From the IMG/VR virus record IMGVR_UViG_3300017971_000360, positions 1 through 50,537 of that record: a DNA stretch of 50,537 nucleotides, one strand, 5' to 3'. Origin of the DNA: a virus. The position numbers were made by a program, and so were the translations under genes. A model generated the notes under the pieces. That model was not told the DNA's origin. It ran no database searches and was given only the letters and a program-made list of their open reading frames with translations. Shown here in pieces: positions 41,450-49,565 of this stretch (position 1 is its first letter; each line of letters opens with the position of its first letter).

Positions 41450-43367
41450 TGAAAGCCCTCTCAAGCGGTGAAATCCCATAGGCATCATGTTGAGGAATGG
41501 CGCCCATCGGAACGGAAGACCTTGCCCTTGTCTTGTGAACAGTCAACGCCCCCCACAATGCCATGAAATATGCCATAAGTGCATCGTCCGATTGTACTCT
41601 GCCAGCTTTAGGTGGCCCCAACTTTGGTCTAGGCCCAGTGTCGTCCATCCTCCAAGCCCTCATCTGCATATTTAAATCTCTGTCGAGATATGTTTTTATT
41701 CTGCCAACTTCCATAGCTGGTTTTATTTTCCCGAGCCATGTCTGCGATTTTCCTCCGAACTTTTTTGATTCTCCGACAGTCTTATATGGAACAACATTGT
41801 TAAATCCATGATGCTTCCGGCATAGATCGGCAAGGTCATTCTCGACATATTCTATTCCGACACCCATTGCATCCCCGACAATCATTTGAATATTAGGGAA
41901 ATAATTGAACAGGTCAATGACGGTCTCAACAACACCCTTTCGATAATCACCAGATGATGGGTCTCTTGTTCTGTATGGATTGCCGGCTGGGAATATGGTA
42001 GTATTTAAGTTCACAATTATATTGTCAGACAATTCTCCGACAACAGAATATGCTGCACGGTGCCTTTCTGATTTACCAAAGTCTACACCAACAAAGCATT
42101 TCATGTCAGCTGGATAATCAATTTTATAACCATCAACGGTCTCGTTAAATGGCAGTTTATAGACCTTTCTTAGACGGTCATCAGTAATCTGCCTTATCAG
42201 ACTCAATGGAATTGCATTTCCTGAATAGTCTTGTGTAGCACACATGTATTCTTGCATGAACAGAGTTTCTCCAAGGTCTTCGTAGTCCTCAAGTAACTCG
42301 TCATATGTCAGTCTGAAATCTGGAATTCTCTTGAAACAATCCGTGAAATCTGGTCGACCACGATCATCCTTTGGTAACTCGGCCAAACAATCGATGCTTG
42401 TAAAATTAGATGTCTCTCCTCTGCGATATCTGGTCAGAGTGTAATAATCACAGTTGTAACACACGGCCTTCTCATATCCCATTGGGCATACAACTGGTGC
42501 GAAATACTGCATTTTGGCAACCTTGCCTTTGTCATCAACTTTAACCTGATCGTCATGTAGCCCAGTTCCAGAACCAAAGGGTGTTCCAGACGTCCTCACA
42601 ATAAGGTGCTTCTTCCCCTCCTTTTTCGGCTGCCCTCGACCAGTGACCTTTGCCCTCTTGGTATCAACAGAATAGAGTGATTTTTCATCATAAATCTGCA
42701 TGTGAACGCCAAGACCACTAATGTTCTCAAGGCTTGAGGCCGTGTAAGTGAATATCGTAGACTGATTCTGGAACATTACCCTGGTGTCTGCATTTTTCAA
42801 GAGAGGAGTGCCACCGGACCAATTTTTTAGAAGGTCTGAATTGTACCACCATATATAGACCTCTCTCAGCCAATCTTGAGCAACTTCCCAAGACTGCTCT
42901 GCGACCTGAACAGCATAACCAGGATAAGCTATGCAGTTACGGAAAGCCACAACCCTATCTGAGAAAGATTTTGAACCCCTCCTAGTGATGGTCTTAACAG
43001 AATCACGAAATGGGTCCAACATGAGATGGAACTGAGTTGGCTCGGCAATGTATCTGTCGCCATCAACATCCATCAAAAGTGTTTCCATGAATATAACGGC
43101 CCCAACATCAATCTCATATTCCTTGACTTGGTTGTGTTCGGTGAGGTCCCAACTTATTTCGTTCATAATGAATTTTTTGTATTCGTCGAATCTGCCACCA
43201 CGATTAATGAGTTCCATGAGCAAATCATATTGGTCGACCTTCAATGTCTGATTGGATGGCCAATCAAAGAAACTACTGAAAGTTATTTCATCCATATCAC
43301 GCATTGCTTTGATAACATACTTCGATGTTATTGCATTTTTTAAGACATCCTCGGTTATTTCAGTCAT
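41442..43367 (-). CDS. terL: Terminase large subunit
   Basis: 641 residues. The ATPase has a degenerate Walker A RRGSKSFS (129-136) and Walker B MQIYDE (223-228). The nuclease has VGVDFGKS (426-433), VGDAMGVG (497-504) and SDDALMAY (593-600) carrying the acidic residues. An insertion with CYNCDYY occurs near 303. It packages DNA into proheads. The start overlaps the stop of the preceding gene. Confidence 0.9.
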   Translation of the reverse strand: MTEITEDVLKNAITSKYVIKAMRDMDEITFSSFFDWPSNQTLKVDQYDLLMELINRGGRFDEYKKFIMNEISWDLTEHNQVKEYEIDVGAVIFMETLLMDVDGDRYIAEPTQFHLMLDPFRDSVKTITRRGSKSFSDRVVAFRNCIAYPGYAVQVAEQSWEVAQDWLREVYIWWYNSDLLKNWSGGTPLLKNADTRVMFQNQSTIFTYTASSLENISGLGVHMQIYDEKSLYSVDTKRAKVTGRGQPKKEGKKHLIVRTSGTPFGSGTGLHDDQVKVDDKGKVAKMQYFAPVVCPMGYEKAVCYNCDYYTLTRYRRGETSNFTSIDCLAELPKDDRGRPDFTDCFKRIPDFRLTYDELLEDYEDLGETLFMQEYMCATQDYSGNAIPLSLIRQITDDRLRKVYKLPFNETVDGYKIDYPADMKCFVGVDFGKSERHRAAYSVVGELSDNIIVNLNTTIFPAGNPYRTRDPSSGDYRKGVVETVIDLFNYFPNIQMIVGDAMGVGIEYVENDLADLCRKHHGFNNVVPYKTVGESKKFGGKSQTWLGKIKPAMEVGRIKTYLDRDLNMQMRAWRMDDTGPRPKLGPPKAGRVQSDDALMAYFMALWGALTVHKTRARSSVPMGAIPQHDAYGISPLERAFSG

Positions 43368-43786
43368 TCCAATTTCGCCTTTGCATCAACAACGCCGGTG
43401 TCTATAAGCACCTTCCTGTTGATATCATCTAGTTCTCTATCTCGACCCTTCTTGTCTTTAACTGGGTCCCATATCTCCTTTCTGAGTGTAATTTTTGTTC
43501 CAAGACAGGCTCGAATTGTTCTTTCAGTGCTAGAATCATCTCGATCGCCTACAATCAGACGATATGCCCTTGATAGAATGCCTTCGACACGAACATAGTC
43601 TCTCAAAGCATCTATGGTCTCTATATCGGCATCCTGAAGTCTCGGATCGAAAATCAAAATCTGTTTTACAGCCTCATTAACCTTCTGTTCAAGCACTTGG
43701 TCTGTATCAGGAGCCACAAGCACATCATAGGCCTCTACAACCTCGGCTGAGAGTGCTGTTTCGGTCCCATCCGTCTCATCCGACAT
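43364..43786 (-). CDS. Putative terminase small subunit (140 aa)
   Basis: Directly upstream of terL with overlapping stop. ATG 43786 is preferred because a TATA box (43812-43819) lies 26 bases upstream, giving a leaderless transcript; ATG 43810 would overlap the box. An acidic N-terminus leads to a helical basic C-terminal half. The small-terminase role is inferred from position. Confidence 0.6.
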   Translation of the reverse strand: MSDETDGTETALSAEVVEAYDVLVAPDTDQVLEQKVNEAVKQILIFDPRLQDADIETIDALRDYVRVEGILSRAYRLIVGDRDDSSTERTIRACLGTKITLRKEIWDPVKDKKGRDRELDDINRKVLIDTGVVDAKAKLE

Positions 43787-43810
43787 TAAGAATACTATAT
43801 AATCACACAT

Positions 43811-43962
43811 GTATAAATATTTAATTATGATTAATCATATTATTACGATATATTTAAATATGCCATAGTATATTATGGTGTGGCAACCCAACAGAGTTTT
43901 ATCCCATCCCTTCTGCACGGGTGCTAAAAAGGAGGGGAGGTAATACCTTCCCAGGTGATAAA
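43811..43962. promoter_or_regulatory. Divergent intergenic control region
   Basis: Holds the leftward terminase TATA, palindrome ATGATTAATCAT (43827-43838), a rightward TATA-like ATATATTTAAATA (about 43848-43860), an inverted repeat CCATA/TATGG (43863-43878) near the expected rightward start, and a hairpin GGGGAGGT/ACCTTCCC (43934-43952) just before AGGTGATAAA. The last could hide or expose the ribosome binding site. Confidence 0.6.
43812..43819 (-). promoter_or_regulatory. TATA box of terminase operon
   Basis: ATTTATA-type box on the minus strand with a 26-base gap to ATG 43786. Nearby are a 12-bp palindrome ATGATTAATCAT (43827-43838), also found at the capsid terminator, and the rightward TATA near 43848, so this is a divergent promoter region. 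Confidence 0.65.
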
Positions 43963-44139
43963 ATGAAAAAAAAGACCATAATACTCTCTGTTCCGTTACA
44001 AGGTGTCAAGAAAGAAGACCACGGAGACGTCCTGAACAATGTTCGGGTAAGAATGGACAACGAGCTTGAGCGAATTGGAATGAAGCAAAAGGTCAATGTC
44101 ATCACAATCCCGGATTGTTCGGTTACGGTGGTGGAATAG
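43963..44139 (+). CDS. Small hypothetical protein (58 aa)
   Basis: ATG 43963 behind AGGTGATAAA. 58 residues with a basic N-terminus, a VPLQGVKKEDHGDVLNNVRVRMDNEL helix region and ending strands. Its stop overlaps the GTG start of the RHH gene. Function unknown. Confidence 0.65.
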   Translation: MKKKTIILSVPLQGVKKEDHGDVLNNVRVRMDNELERIGMKQKVNVITIPDCSVTVVE

Positions 44140-44276
44140 TGCCATCGACGTCTTTCAACCTCGACGATGATCTCTTGAAATTTTTGGATATGGAAACGGA
44201 GGAAAGAAATCTCGATAATCGTTCACAGACCTTGAGGGCGATATTGAGGGAAGAAAAGAAAAGAAAGGAGAAATAG
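44139..44276 (+). CDS. Ribbon-helix-helix regulator (45 aa, GTG start)
   Basis: GTG 44139 overlaps the previous TAG. The 45 residues read as FNLDDDLLKFLDMETEERN..DNRSQTLRAILRE, a ribbon-helix-helix pattern: strand, helix, NRS turn, second helix. Such proteins bind palindromic operators. Candidate binder of the palindromes in the divergent region. Very short, so some doubt remains. Confidence 0.7.
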   Translation: MPSTSFNLDDDLLKFLDMETEERNLDNRSQTLRAILREEKKRKEK

Positions 44277-44278
44277 AT

Positions 44279-45049
44279 ATGAGTAAAGCAGATAGCGAGA
44301 CTGTCACCAAAGGCATTGACCTTGAGGGTGAAAACAGTTTATTGAATTGGGTAAGGAAAGCGGACGACAGTGTTCAGCAACTCTTTGAGGGCGACGAAAC
44401 GAAGGATGTGATTTTCACAGAAATCGAGAAAGATTATGAGATTTTCACAACCAAGGGGTGTTACGCCAAGATTTGCGTGGACGATTTCGAGAATCAGCCA
44501 ATAAAGGTTGATGACATGCGAGAATCGATGAAAAAGGATGGAACAAAGAAAGAGAATGGCGATGAGGCAGATATGTACATGTCAGCATACTGTTTCAACA
44601 AGATAACCGCCCTGAAGGATGAGAAGGTCGGAAGGGACCCAGTTTGGAAACTCAAGAATTTCCTCCATGAAATTGTTTTCGGTGGAATGACCGATTTGAG
44701 AGATAGCCCACCAGCTGGAATAAGCAAGGAGACCACAAAAGCCATTCATTTCCAGTGGGAGAGCTACAAGTACACGGTAAAGATGACGAAAGATGCCTAC
44801 CGGAAACTTGAGGTCAGGATTAACAAGATTCTCAAGAAGGCCAACAAATCAAAGTCTGTCGATGACATGCGGAAGGCTGAGAGCGTTCTTGTCCAATTCC
44901 TGCAGAAAAACCTGAAACTCAAGACTGGGCAATCAATCACGGCCATCGGTTTCGCCAACTACTACACAGTCATGTTCAAGGCGATATTCCCATCCGATTT
45001 CGGTACAGACACAAGGATCAAGAAGCTGAAAGAGGACGGTGACTGGTGA
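44279..45049 (+). CDS. Hypothetical protein (256 aa)
   Basis: ATG 44279 after AAGGAGAAATAG. Soluble, highly charged, mixed alpha/beta; a KAIHFQWESYKYTVKMTKDAY segment is the most patterned part. No cysteine cluster or motif recognised. Its stop overlaps the next ATG. Confidence 0.75.
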   Translation: MSKADSETVTKGIDLEGENSLLNWVRKADDSVQQLFEGDETKDVIFTEIEKDYEIFTTKGCYAKICVDDFENQPIKVDDMRESMKKDGTKKENGDEADMYMSAYCFNKITALKDEKVGRDPVWKLKNFLHEIVFGGMTDLRDSPPAGISKETTKAIHFQWESYKYTVKMTKDAYRKLEVRINKILKKANKSKSVDDMRKAESVLVQFLQKNLKLKTGQSITAIGFANYYTVMFKAIFPSDFGTDTRIKKLKEDGDW

Positions 45050-45330
45050 TGGGACAGAAAGAGGATTGGCTATGCGTGTGTGGGCATCCAGCCTCTGAAC
45101 ATCGCCGTGGTGGAAGTTGCCGAAAGAAAGGCTGTCTGTGCAAGTCCTATTCCATGGCCCCTCACGATCAGACCAAGTGCAACTGTATTTCTTGCCTCCG
45201 GGCCGAGATAACAACCCTCAAGAAGACACTCCGGACTATCGATGGTGTCCTACAAGATGACCTGTTACCTTTCAAAGACCGGGTAGAGAATGCGGCATTT
45301 GTTATCTTGGGACAGGATGGCGGAGATTGA
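45049..45330 (+). CDS. Zinc-binding protein with coiled coil (93 aa)
   Basis: ATG 45049 overlaps the previous TGA. The first 45 residues have CVCGHPASEH...CRKKGCLCKSY and CNCISC, a rubredoxin-like or cysteine-rich zinc motif frequently found in viral and plasmid genes, then a coiled-coil region. Likely regulatory or adaptor. Confidence 0.7.
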   Translation: MGQKEDWLCVCGHPASEHRRGGSCRKKGCLCKSYSMAPHDQTKCNCISCLRAEITTLKKTLRTIDGVLQDDLLPFKDRVENAAFVILGQDGGD

Positions 45331-45552
45331 ATGTCTAGTCCGTTCTGTAAGAAATGCAAAAAACTCATTTGCAACGGAATCTGTGAATGTAACCGGCCAG
45401 TTGCCCCAAAGAAAACAAAGTGGCATGAGGGAAAGGTGCATTTCGGCTTTCTTGAGTCTCTGTGTGGAATGGGCGGAGACGGCCCGACTCTTACAGATAA
45501 GTGGGTTCAAGTTACCTGTGAAAAATGCCTCTCAAAGAGGGGCACCTTTTAA
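45331..45552 (+). CDS. Cys-rich zinc protein (73 aa)
   Basis: ATG 45331 directly follows the previous stop. CKKC, CNGICEC and CEKC occur in 73 residues. Its TAA (45550-45552) overlaps the TTA complement of the convergent phosphoesterase stop by two bases. Function unknown. Confidence 0.65.
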   Translation: MSSPFCKKCKKLICNGICECNRPVAPKKTKWHEGKVHFGFLESLCGMGGDGPTLTDKWVQVTCEKCLSKRGTF

Positions 45553-46421
45553 ATTTTTAATTTTTCTACCAACACGGGTCTGTCTTTCTTAACCACGATC
45601 TTGATGAAACCGAGCTCGGATGGTTCGTATCCTCTTTCCTCAACATATGTCGACTCGTTTTCAATATATCCTCTGAGTAGTGAACCTGATGATGCAAACC
45701 ACCGGTCTTCTTCTGGTAGCCTGTAGATTCCTTTCTTTTTGTCGATCCATATTCTTGTTGGTTCGGTATAGCACTGAACGAGTTTTCCATTCTTATCAGA
45801 GGGGATATTCAATGCCCTGTTTGGCGCCTTGATCCTCATTTTATGGATGTGGTGCATTATTGACACATCACAATCAGCCCCCGGTAGCCGGACTAGCTTT
45901 TTCATAACTGAAAATGCCTCATTATTCTCCCTGGTAGCTTGGTCTCTTGCATATGATGTTACAGACCCATATCCATGCCAATCAAGCAACCGGAATCCTG
46001 GAAAGAACACCTTTGCAAGTGTACCAGGAACATGAATGCAATCAAGCATCTTTGCGATGTCTTCTGTGATGTCAAATATGTTCTTGAAACACAGTTCGTG
46101 ATTCCCACCCAAGATATATAGGAATTTATCACCAATTTCCTCATATAATTCAACAAAAAAGTCCCTCTGAGCATTTAATCTGGCAAATCTCCCTTCTCTG
46201 CCTGCGTGAACAGACAGGTTGAACCGTTTGTCAGTCACAGATATGGCTTCTGCTTGGTCCCCACCACTGGAAAAATAACAATGCTTCTTTTTCTTGATGT
46301 GTCTATTAATTTTTTTCAATTCCACAAGATCAACAGCAGAATTTCCTATATGTTGGTCCCCACCAAGAATTAATTCGAAATTGCTTGGCATCATTTCTTG
46401 AAATTTCAATATGTGTTTCAT
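45549..46421 (-). CDS. Calcineurin-like metallophosphoesterase
   Basis: 290 residues. GDQHIG (21-26), GGDQAE (53-58), GGNHE (about 107-111), MHHIHK (about 188-193) and a later WHGYG match the five-motif metallophosphoesterase set, with D in place of some usual residues (GDQHIG for GDxHxG). Such enzymes act on nucleotides, phosphoproteins or nucleic acid. ATG 46421 was chosen over ATG 46448 for GAGGATGAGAAG in front. Confidence 0.8.
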   Translation of the reverse strand: MKHILKFQEMMPSNFELILGGDQHIGNSAVDLVELKKINRHIKKKKHCYFSSGGDQAEAISVTDKRFNLSVHAGREGRFARLNAQRDFFVELYEEIGDKFLYILGGNHELCFKNIFDITEDIAKMLDCIHVPGTLAKVFFPGFRLLDWHGYGSVTSYARDQATRENNEAFSVMKKLVRLPGADCDVSIMHHIHKMRIKAPNRALNIPSDKNGKLVQCYTEPTRIWIDKKKGIYRLPEEDRWFASSGSLLRGYIENESTYVEERGYEPSELGFIKIVVKKDRPVLVEKLKI

Positions 46422-46732
46422 CTTCTCATCCTCATTTTTTCTGAACAATAGCTACAGGTCTTATATTCGGGATGGCGATCGTTTTGCCGTGTGCAAGCCA
46501 CGCATCTGCCCTCTTTCAATATCCGTTCTCTATATTTTTTTACTTGGATACATCTCTTTTTCCGATATTCTGGATTTTTCATCATTTTTTGACGATATCT
46601 AGCTGTTGCTGCATTGGAATTACAGTTTCTACGGCAATATTTCGGCTTTTTTCCATTGAATTTGATTGCATTTTTTATTCTTTCTTCTGGAATTGGGTCT
46701 CCGCAATGTCTACATAGGAGGTTCTTCTTCAT
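46418..46732 (-). CDS. Basic zinc-finger protein (104 aa)
   Basis: ATG at 46732 behind TTGAGGAATCAG. CRHCGDP...CRRNC near the N-terminus and CVACTRQ...CSYC near the C-terminus, separated by a long basic helix (RYRQKMMKNPEYRKKR). Probably binds nucleic acid. Overlaps both neighbours, showing an operon with the phosphoesterase. Confidence 0.7.
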   Translation of the reverse strand: MKKNLLCRHCGDPIPEERIKNAIKFNGKKPKYCRRNCNSNAATARYRQKMMKNPEYRKKRCIQVKKYRERILKEGRCVACTRQNDRHPEYKTCSYCSEKMRMRR

Positions 46733-46883
46733 CTGATTCCTCAACATCAATGCCAGGGCCAATAACAACTTTGCGATTTATAGGTAGATGCAAAAGTCGT
46801 GAATATCCGTCTTTGTGTTCAAAAACACTGCCGTCAAAGTCTATCTGAACAGTAGAATCTTTGTCGACTCTGTAGCAAGGCAT
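46710..46883 (-). CDS. Small acidic-tailed protein (57 aa), leaderless
   Basis: ATG at 46883, with TTTATAAA (46909-46916) 26 bases upstream and no binding site, as expected for leaderless mRNA. The 57 residues have a beta-like first half and an acidic tail (VEESDEEEPP). First gene of the phosphoesterase operon. Function unknown. Confidence 0.6.
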   Translation of the reverse strand: MPCYRVDKDSTVQIDFDGSVFEHKDGYSRLLHLPINRKVVIGPGIDVEESDEEEPPM

Positions 46884-46908
46884 TAGCTGTATATTATTTC
46901 TTAAGTTG

Positions 46909-46916
46909 TTTATAAA
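46909..46916 (-). promoter_or_regulatory. TATA box of phosphoesterase operon
   Basis: TTTATAAA on the minus strand, 26 bases before ATG 46883, so a leaderless start is expected. Upstream is a perfect palindrome AAAAAAC-C-GTTTTTT (about 46956-46970), which may also end transcription. Confidence 0.65.
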
Positions 46917-46974
46917 TGTTCCGATGTAAAATAACTATTTTTACTAAAAATACTGAAAAAACCGTTTTTTATTA

Positions 46975-47020
46975 ATGGGACGGGTGCGGGGCCATGAAGC
47001 ACCGCACACCGCATTTCATA
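46975..47020 (-). terminator. Hairpin GTGCGG/CCGCAC after the 47026 gene
   Basis: On the minus strand GTGCGG...CCGCAC (about 46983-47008) forms a strong stem, followed by the AAAAAAC/GTTTTTT palindrome. It lies just downstream of the stop at 47026 and probably ends that transcript. Confidence 0.45.
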
Positions 47021-47025
47021 CATTC

Positions 47026-47523
47026 TCAAGACGGTTTGACTTCGATGATGCCCTCATCCTTAATCATCGGCATGATCATTGTCATCGCTTGGACTGTGAT
47101 GTTCTCTGGAATCAGCTCTCTTTCAATCTGCTGAATCGGAATCTCTATTTCCTCATCAAGCATGCTGTTATAGGTCTCAACATTCCTATCGTACTCGTCC
47201 AAGGCAGTCTTGTATTCTCCTTTCAGAACCTCAAGCTCTTTCTCGAACTCTGGATTTCCGTCGACACCAACATACCGGTTGTTTCTGATAAGAGCGACTC
47301 CATTCTCATCTTTCTCAGCATACTTTATGCAGAGCTCCACTCTCTTGTTGGTGTACTCCCTATATGCCTTACTCTCCTCTCGGACCTTATCGAGTGCCTC
47401 GACTTCTTCCTTGATCCTTATGAGGTTCTTGGCAATTATATAGGCAAACTTGGACCCTCTCAGGTTTCCACACTGCTGTATGCCGTGTTGCAATTCGATT
47501 ATCTTTATTCTCTTTAGTTTCAT
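47026..47523 (-). CDS. Coiled-coil phage protein (165 aa, DUF1617-like)
   Basis: GGAGATGAAAATAC precedes ATG 47523. A long charged coiled coil (about 30-130) and a hydrophobic C-terminal segment (MTMIMPMIKDEG). Resembles the general pattern of small phage coiled-coil proteins such as DUF1617; this is not firm. Preceded by a long non-coding leader. Confidence 0.65.
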   Translation of the reverse strand: MKLKRIKIIELQHGIQQCGNLRGSKFAYIIAKNLIRIKEEVEALDKVREESKAYREYTNKRVELCIKYAEKDENGVALIRNNRYVGVDGNPEFEKELEVLKGEYKTALDEYDRNVETYNSMLDEEIEIPIQQIERELIPENITVQAMTMIMPMIKDEGIIEVKPS

Positions 47524-47702
47524 GTATTTTCATCTCCTTTTGCGACCGAGGGAGCTGGTGATAACCACGACCGTTTAAAAAACGGCGGTTATTGCATCTT
47601 TCTTGTGGAGGAAAGTGCATTGCCATTGGTGAACCTTAACTCCCTTCGGTCTGGCATCACCAACGCAGACATTAATAGATTTTTAAATATTTAAGTCTGC
47701 CG
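47524..47702 (-). promoter_or_regulatory. Promoter and long leader of the 47523 gene
   Basis: TTAAATATTTAAAA (47681-47694, minus strand) is a TATA candidate 158 bases upstream of ATG 47523. The presumed leader of about 130 bases has TTGGTGA/TCACCAA arms, a CCGTTT/AAACGG hairpin, and a relict-looking GGTGATAACC on the plus strand followed by ACG, not ATG. No gene visible. Could be a regulated 5' leader. Confidence 0.4.
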
Positions 47703-48089
47703 TCAGCTAATCTTCGCATTGATCGTCTTGAACAACTCGTAATTTAGTAGTGTGTATGATTCCTTGCTCGGTTCAAGCCCCTCATCATAGAGAACTTTCC
47801 AGATCTTGAGCTCAAGGTGAGTTATCAAGATGATATCGGCTTTCTCACACATTACCTGCAGACCAGCGTGACAGTCTTCTATGTGTAGAATGCCTCGGTC
47901 TGGGTGATGCTCGGTTAGGACATCTTTCACGAATGTCTTGAACTCTTGGTCATATTTGGTGTTGTGGGTGTAGAACATCCTCAATCTCTTGACGACATCC
48001 TCGTGAGATTCCTTCTTGTGCTTTTTCAGTGTTTCCAATTCGTCCCTTTCTTGCTTGCTTATTCTGATGCTTGTCATATCACTCGACAT
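47703..48089 (-). CDS. Small protein with RHH-like N-terminus (128 aa)
   Basis: ATG 48089 behind GGAGGCTAAGAC; ATG 48077 is an alternative. The N-terminal 40 residues (MTSIRISKQERDELETLKKHK...EDVVKRL) match a short ribbon-helix-helix-like dimerisation region. The rest (about 50-128) is an alpha/beta domain with a HLELKIWKVL segment. Possibly a DNA-binding regulator. Confidence 0.6.
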   Translation of the reverse strand: MSSDMTSIRISKQERDELETLKKHKKESHEDVVKRLRMFYTHNTKYDQEFKTFVKDVLTEHHPDRGILHIEDCHAGLQVMCEKADIILITHLELKIWKVLYDEGLEPSKESYTLLNYELFKTINAKIS

Positions 48090-48378
48090 GTCTTAGCCTC
48101 CTCATCTCTTTTCGTAGCCTATTGATTCTGATTGCAGCGTTTTTGAACAACTCAAAGTGGCCCTTCCCATAGATGTCCATGATGAATCCGATATCAAGAC
48201 GGCATCTTTCAAGAGCGTCCCGAGCATTCAATTTCGTCTTGTAAAGGCCATGACCTTCTTTGGCCTCAAATAAGAACTTTCTTTTGGAACGCATGTTCAA
48301 AAACTTGGTGTCGACAAAGACTTCAACATCTCCGGACCGGGTGTACCGAGCTTTTACTATTGTGTGGACTGAGACCAT
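48079..48378 (-). CDS. Hypothetical protein (99 aa)
   Basis: ATG 48378 behind GGTGGTTAAC. Basic, with a strand-rich N-terminal half and a helical C-terminal half (INRLRKEMRRLRHVE). Overlaps the next gene's start. Function unknown. Confidence 0.6.
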   Translation of the reverse strand: MVSVHTIVKARYTRSGDVEVFVDTKFLNMRSKRKFLFEAKEGHGLYKTKLNARDALERCRLDIGFIMDIYGKGHFELFKNAAIRINRLRKEMRRLRHVE

Positions 48379-48379
48379 G

Positions 48380-48898
48380 TTAACCACCAGTTTCCTCCTC
48401 GTGAAACTTTCTTGGAGCGTCTGGTTCGCATTTCTGGCACCACGGGCCGTCAGGACCATCTTCTTTCTTGCTCTTGCATTTCAAACAGATTGTGAAATTC
48501 TCAAAGATGAAATCAACAGGTTGTTCTTCGTTGACCGTGATTGTTACGCCCAAAATTCCCGGTAAAAACTGACCATGCGTTTTTCTGATGGAATAATTAT
48601 CAAGAGTCTTGACGACATTATTATTTTTGAATTTACGGAAGAAGTGTCCAGACATGTGTATATAATCTGGTCTGATTCCGTGTTTTCTCTCAAATTCCTC
48701 ATAACAATGATAAATTCTGTCAAGAATTCCGGCATCTTCCATCTCTCGGTCAATGACTTCAACGGATGCGATCATTTGTACACTAAGCATTTGTCCGCCT
48801 GAGAACACTTCTTTCACTTTCTGAAGCGCTTCGACTGGTCCAGGAACATCCCTCACGACACAACGACTTTTCCCATTGTATTCAACATAGTAGTCCAT
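48380..48898 (-). CDS. Zinc-containing hypothetical protein (172 aa)
   Basis: ATG 48898 behind GGTGAGACA. A mixed alpha/beta N-terminal domain and a C-terminal zinc ribbon (CLKCKSKKE...WCQKCEPDAP). Its stop lies one base before the neighbouring start. Unknown role. Confidence 0.65.
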   Translation of the reverse strand: MDYYVEYNGKSRCVVRDVPGPVEALQKVKEVFSGGQMLSVQMIASVEVIDREMEDAGILDRIYHCYEEFERKHGIRPDYIHMSGHFFRKFKNNNVVKTLDNYSIRKTHGQFLPGILGVTITVNEEQPVDFIFENFTICLKCKSKKEDGPDGPWCQKCEPDAPRKFHEEETGG

Positions 48899-48911
48899 TG
48901 TCTCACCCCGA

Positions 48912-49199
48912 TTATTTCGGGTCGTCCGGATGTGTGTCGGCCCCGGTCCCACGGTCTGCCTTAACATCCTCTGCAGTGAGGCCGTCGTCGATGATTACAA
49001 TCCGGCCCTCGTCGACATATTCTGATTCGATGGAACGCCCGTCTGCCATTATCTTGGGTTTCAGGCAGTATCGATCGCACCCGGTCAAGAAATTGACCCT
49101 TGCGGTGATGATTCCTGTGAAACCACTCACCTTGTCTCTCGCCTGTTTTCCGAGCTCAAATTTGAATTGATGGTTCAAGCCATCTGTTTCTTCTGTCAT
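48912..49199 (-). CDS. Phage-type SH3-like protein (95 aa)
   Basis: GGAGATTGAAAA precedes ATG 49199. The core ARDKVSGFTGIITARVNFLTGCDRYCL is a small beta-barrel pattern shared by many phage proteins (D-x-VTGF-x-G-x-VT-R and a G-C turn). Function unknown, possibly RNA or protein binding. Confidence 0.65.
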   Translation of the reverse strand: MTEETDGLNHQFKFELGKQARDKVSGFTGIITARVNFLTGCDRYCLKPKIMADGRSIESEYVDEGRIVIIDDGLTAEDVKADRGTGADTHPDDPK

Positions 49200-49202
49200 T
49201 TT

Positions 49203-49565
49203 TCAATCTCCTATTTTCATTTTTGGAACTGATGGTGATGCTAGATATATATAGCATCTCACACAAAGATTTGTACTGTCGTGTGGTCTCTCTTTTCTTG
49301 GGTAGAATTCTGGATGGACAACTGCATCACATACCTTACAGATTTCTTGTTCGTAAACTGATCTAAGGTATTCCTCGATGTTCCCCTCATCATAGAGTGG
49401 TTTGTCTCGTTTCTCTAAGTGCCACCATGTCTTCTTTCCACATTTATTGCAGATAAGGTTGTGTATGTACCATCCTCTATAAGGAAAGCAGATATAAGCC
49501 CTCCATCGATGCCCTTTAATCCAACACATCAGTCCCATATTATTCATCTCTTGTTCAATTACCAT
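49203..49565 (-). CDS. Zinc-finger protein (120 aa)
   Basis: ATG 49565 overlaps the previous stop; ATG 49538 is an alternative. CNKCGKKTWWH and CKVCD...CVRCY give two zinc pairs, with H-x-W-R and W-rich segments. Likely an adaptor or nucleic-acid binder. Confidence 0.65.
   Translation of the reverse strand: MVIEQEMNNMGLMCWIKGHRWRAYICFPYRGWYIHNLICNKCGKKTWWHLEKRDKPLYDEGNIEEYLRSVYEQEICKVCDAVVHPEFYPRKERPHDSTNLCVRCYIYLASPSVPKMKIGD

Noticed and set aside
46975-47517. A 180-codon open frame on the plus strand
   Set aside because: Antisense to the coiled-coil gene at 47026-47523, which has a good binding site on the minus strand.
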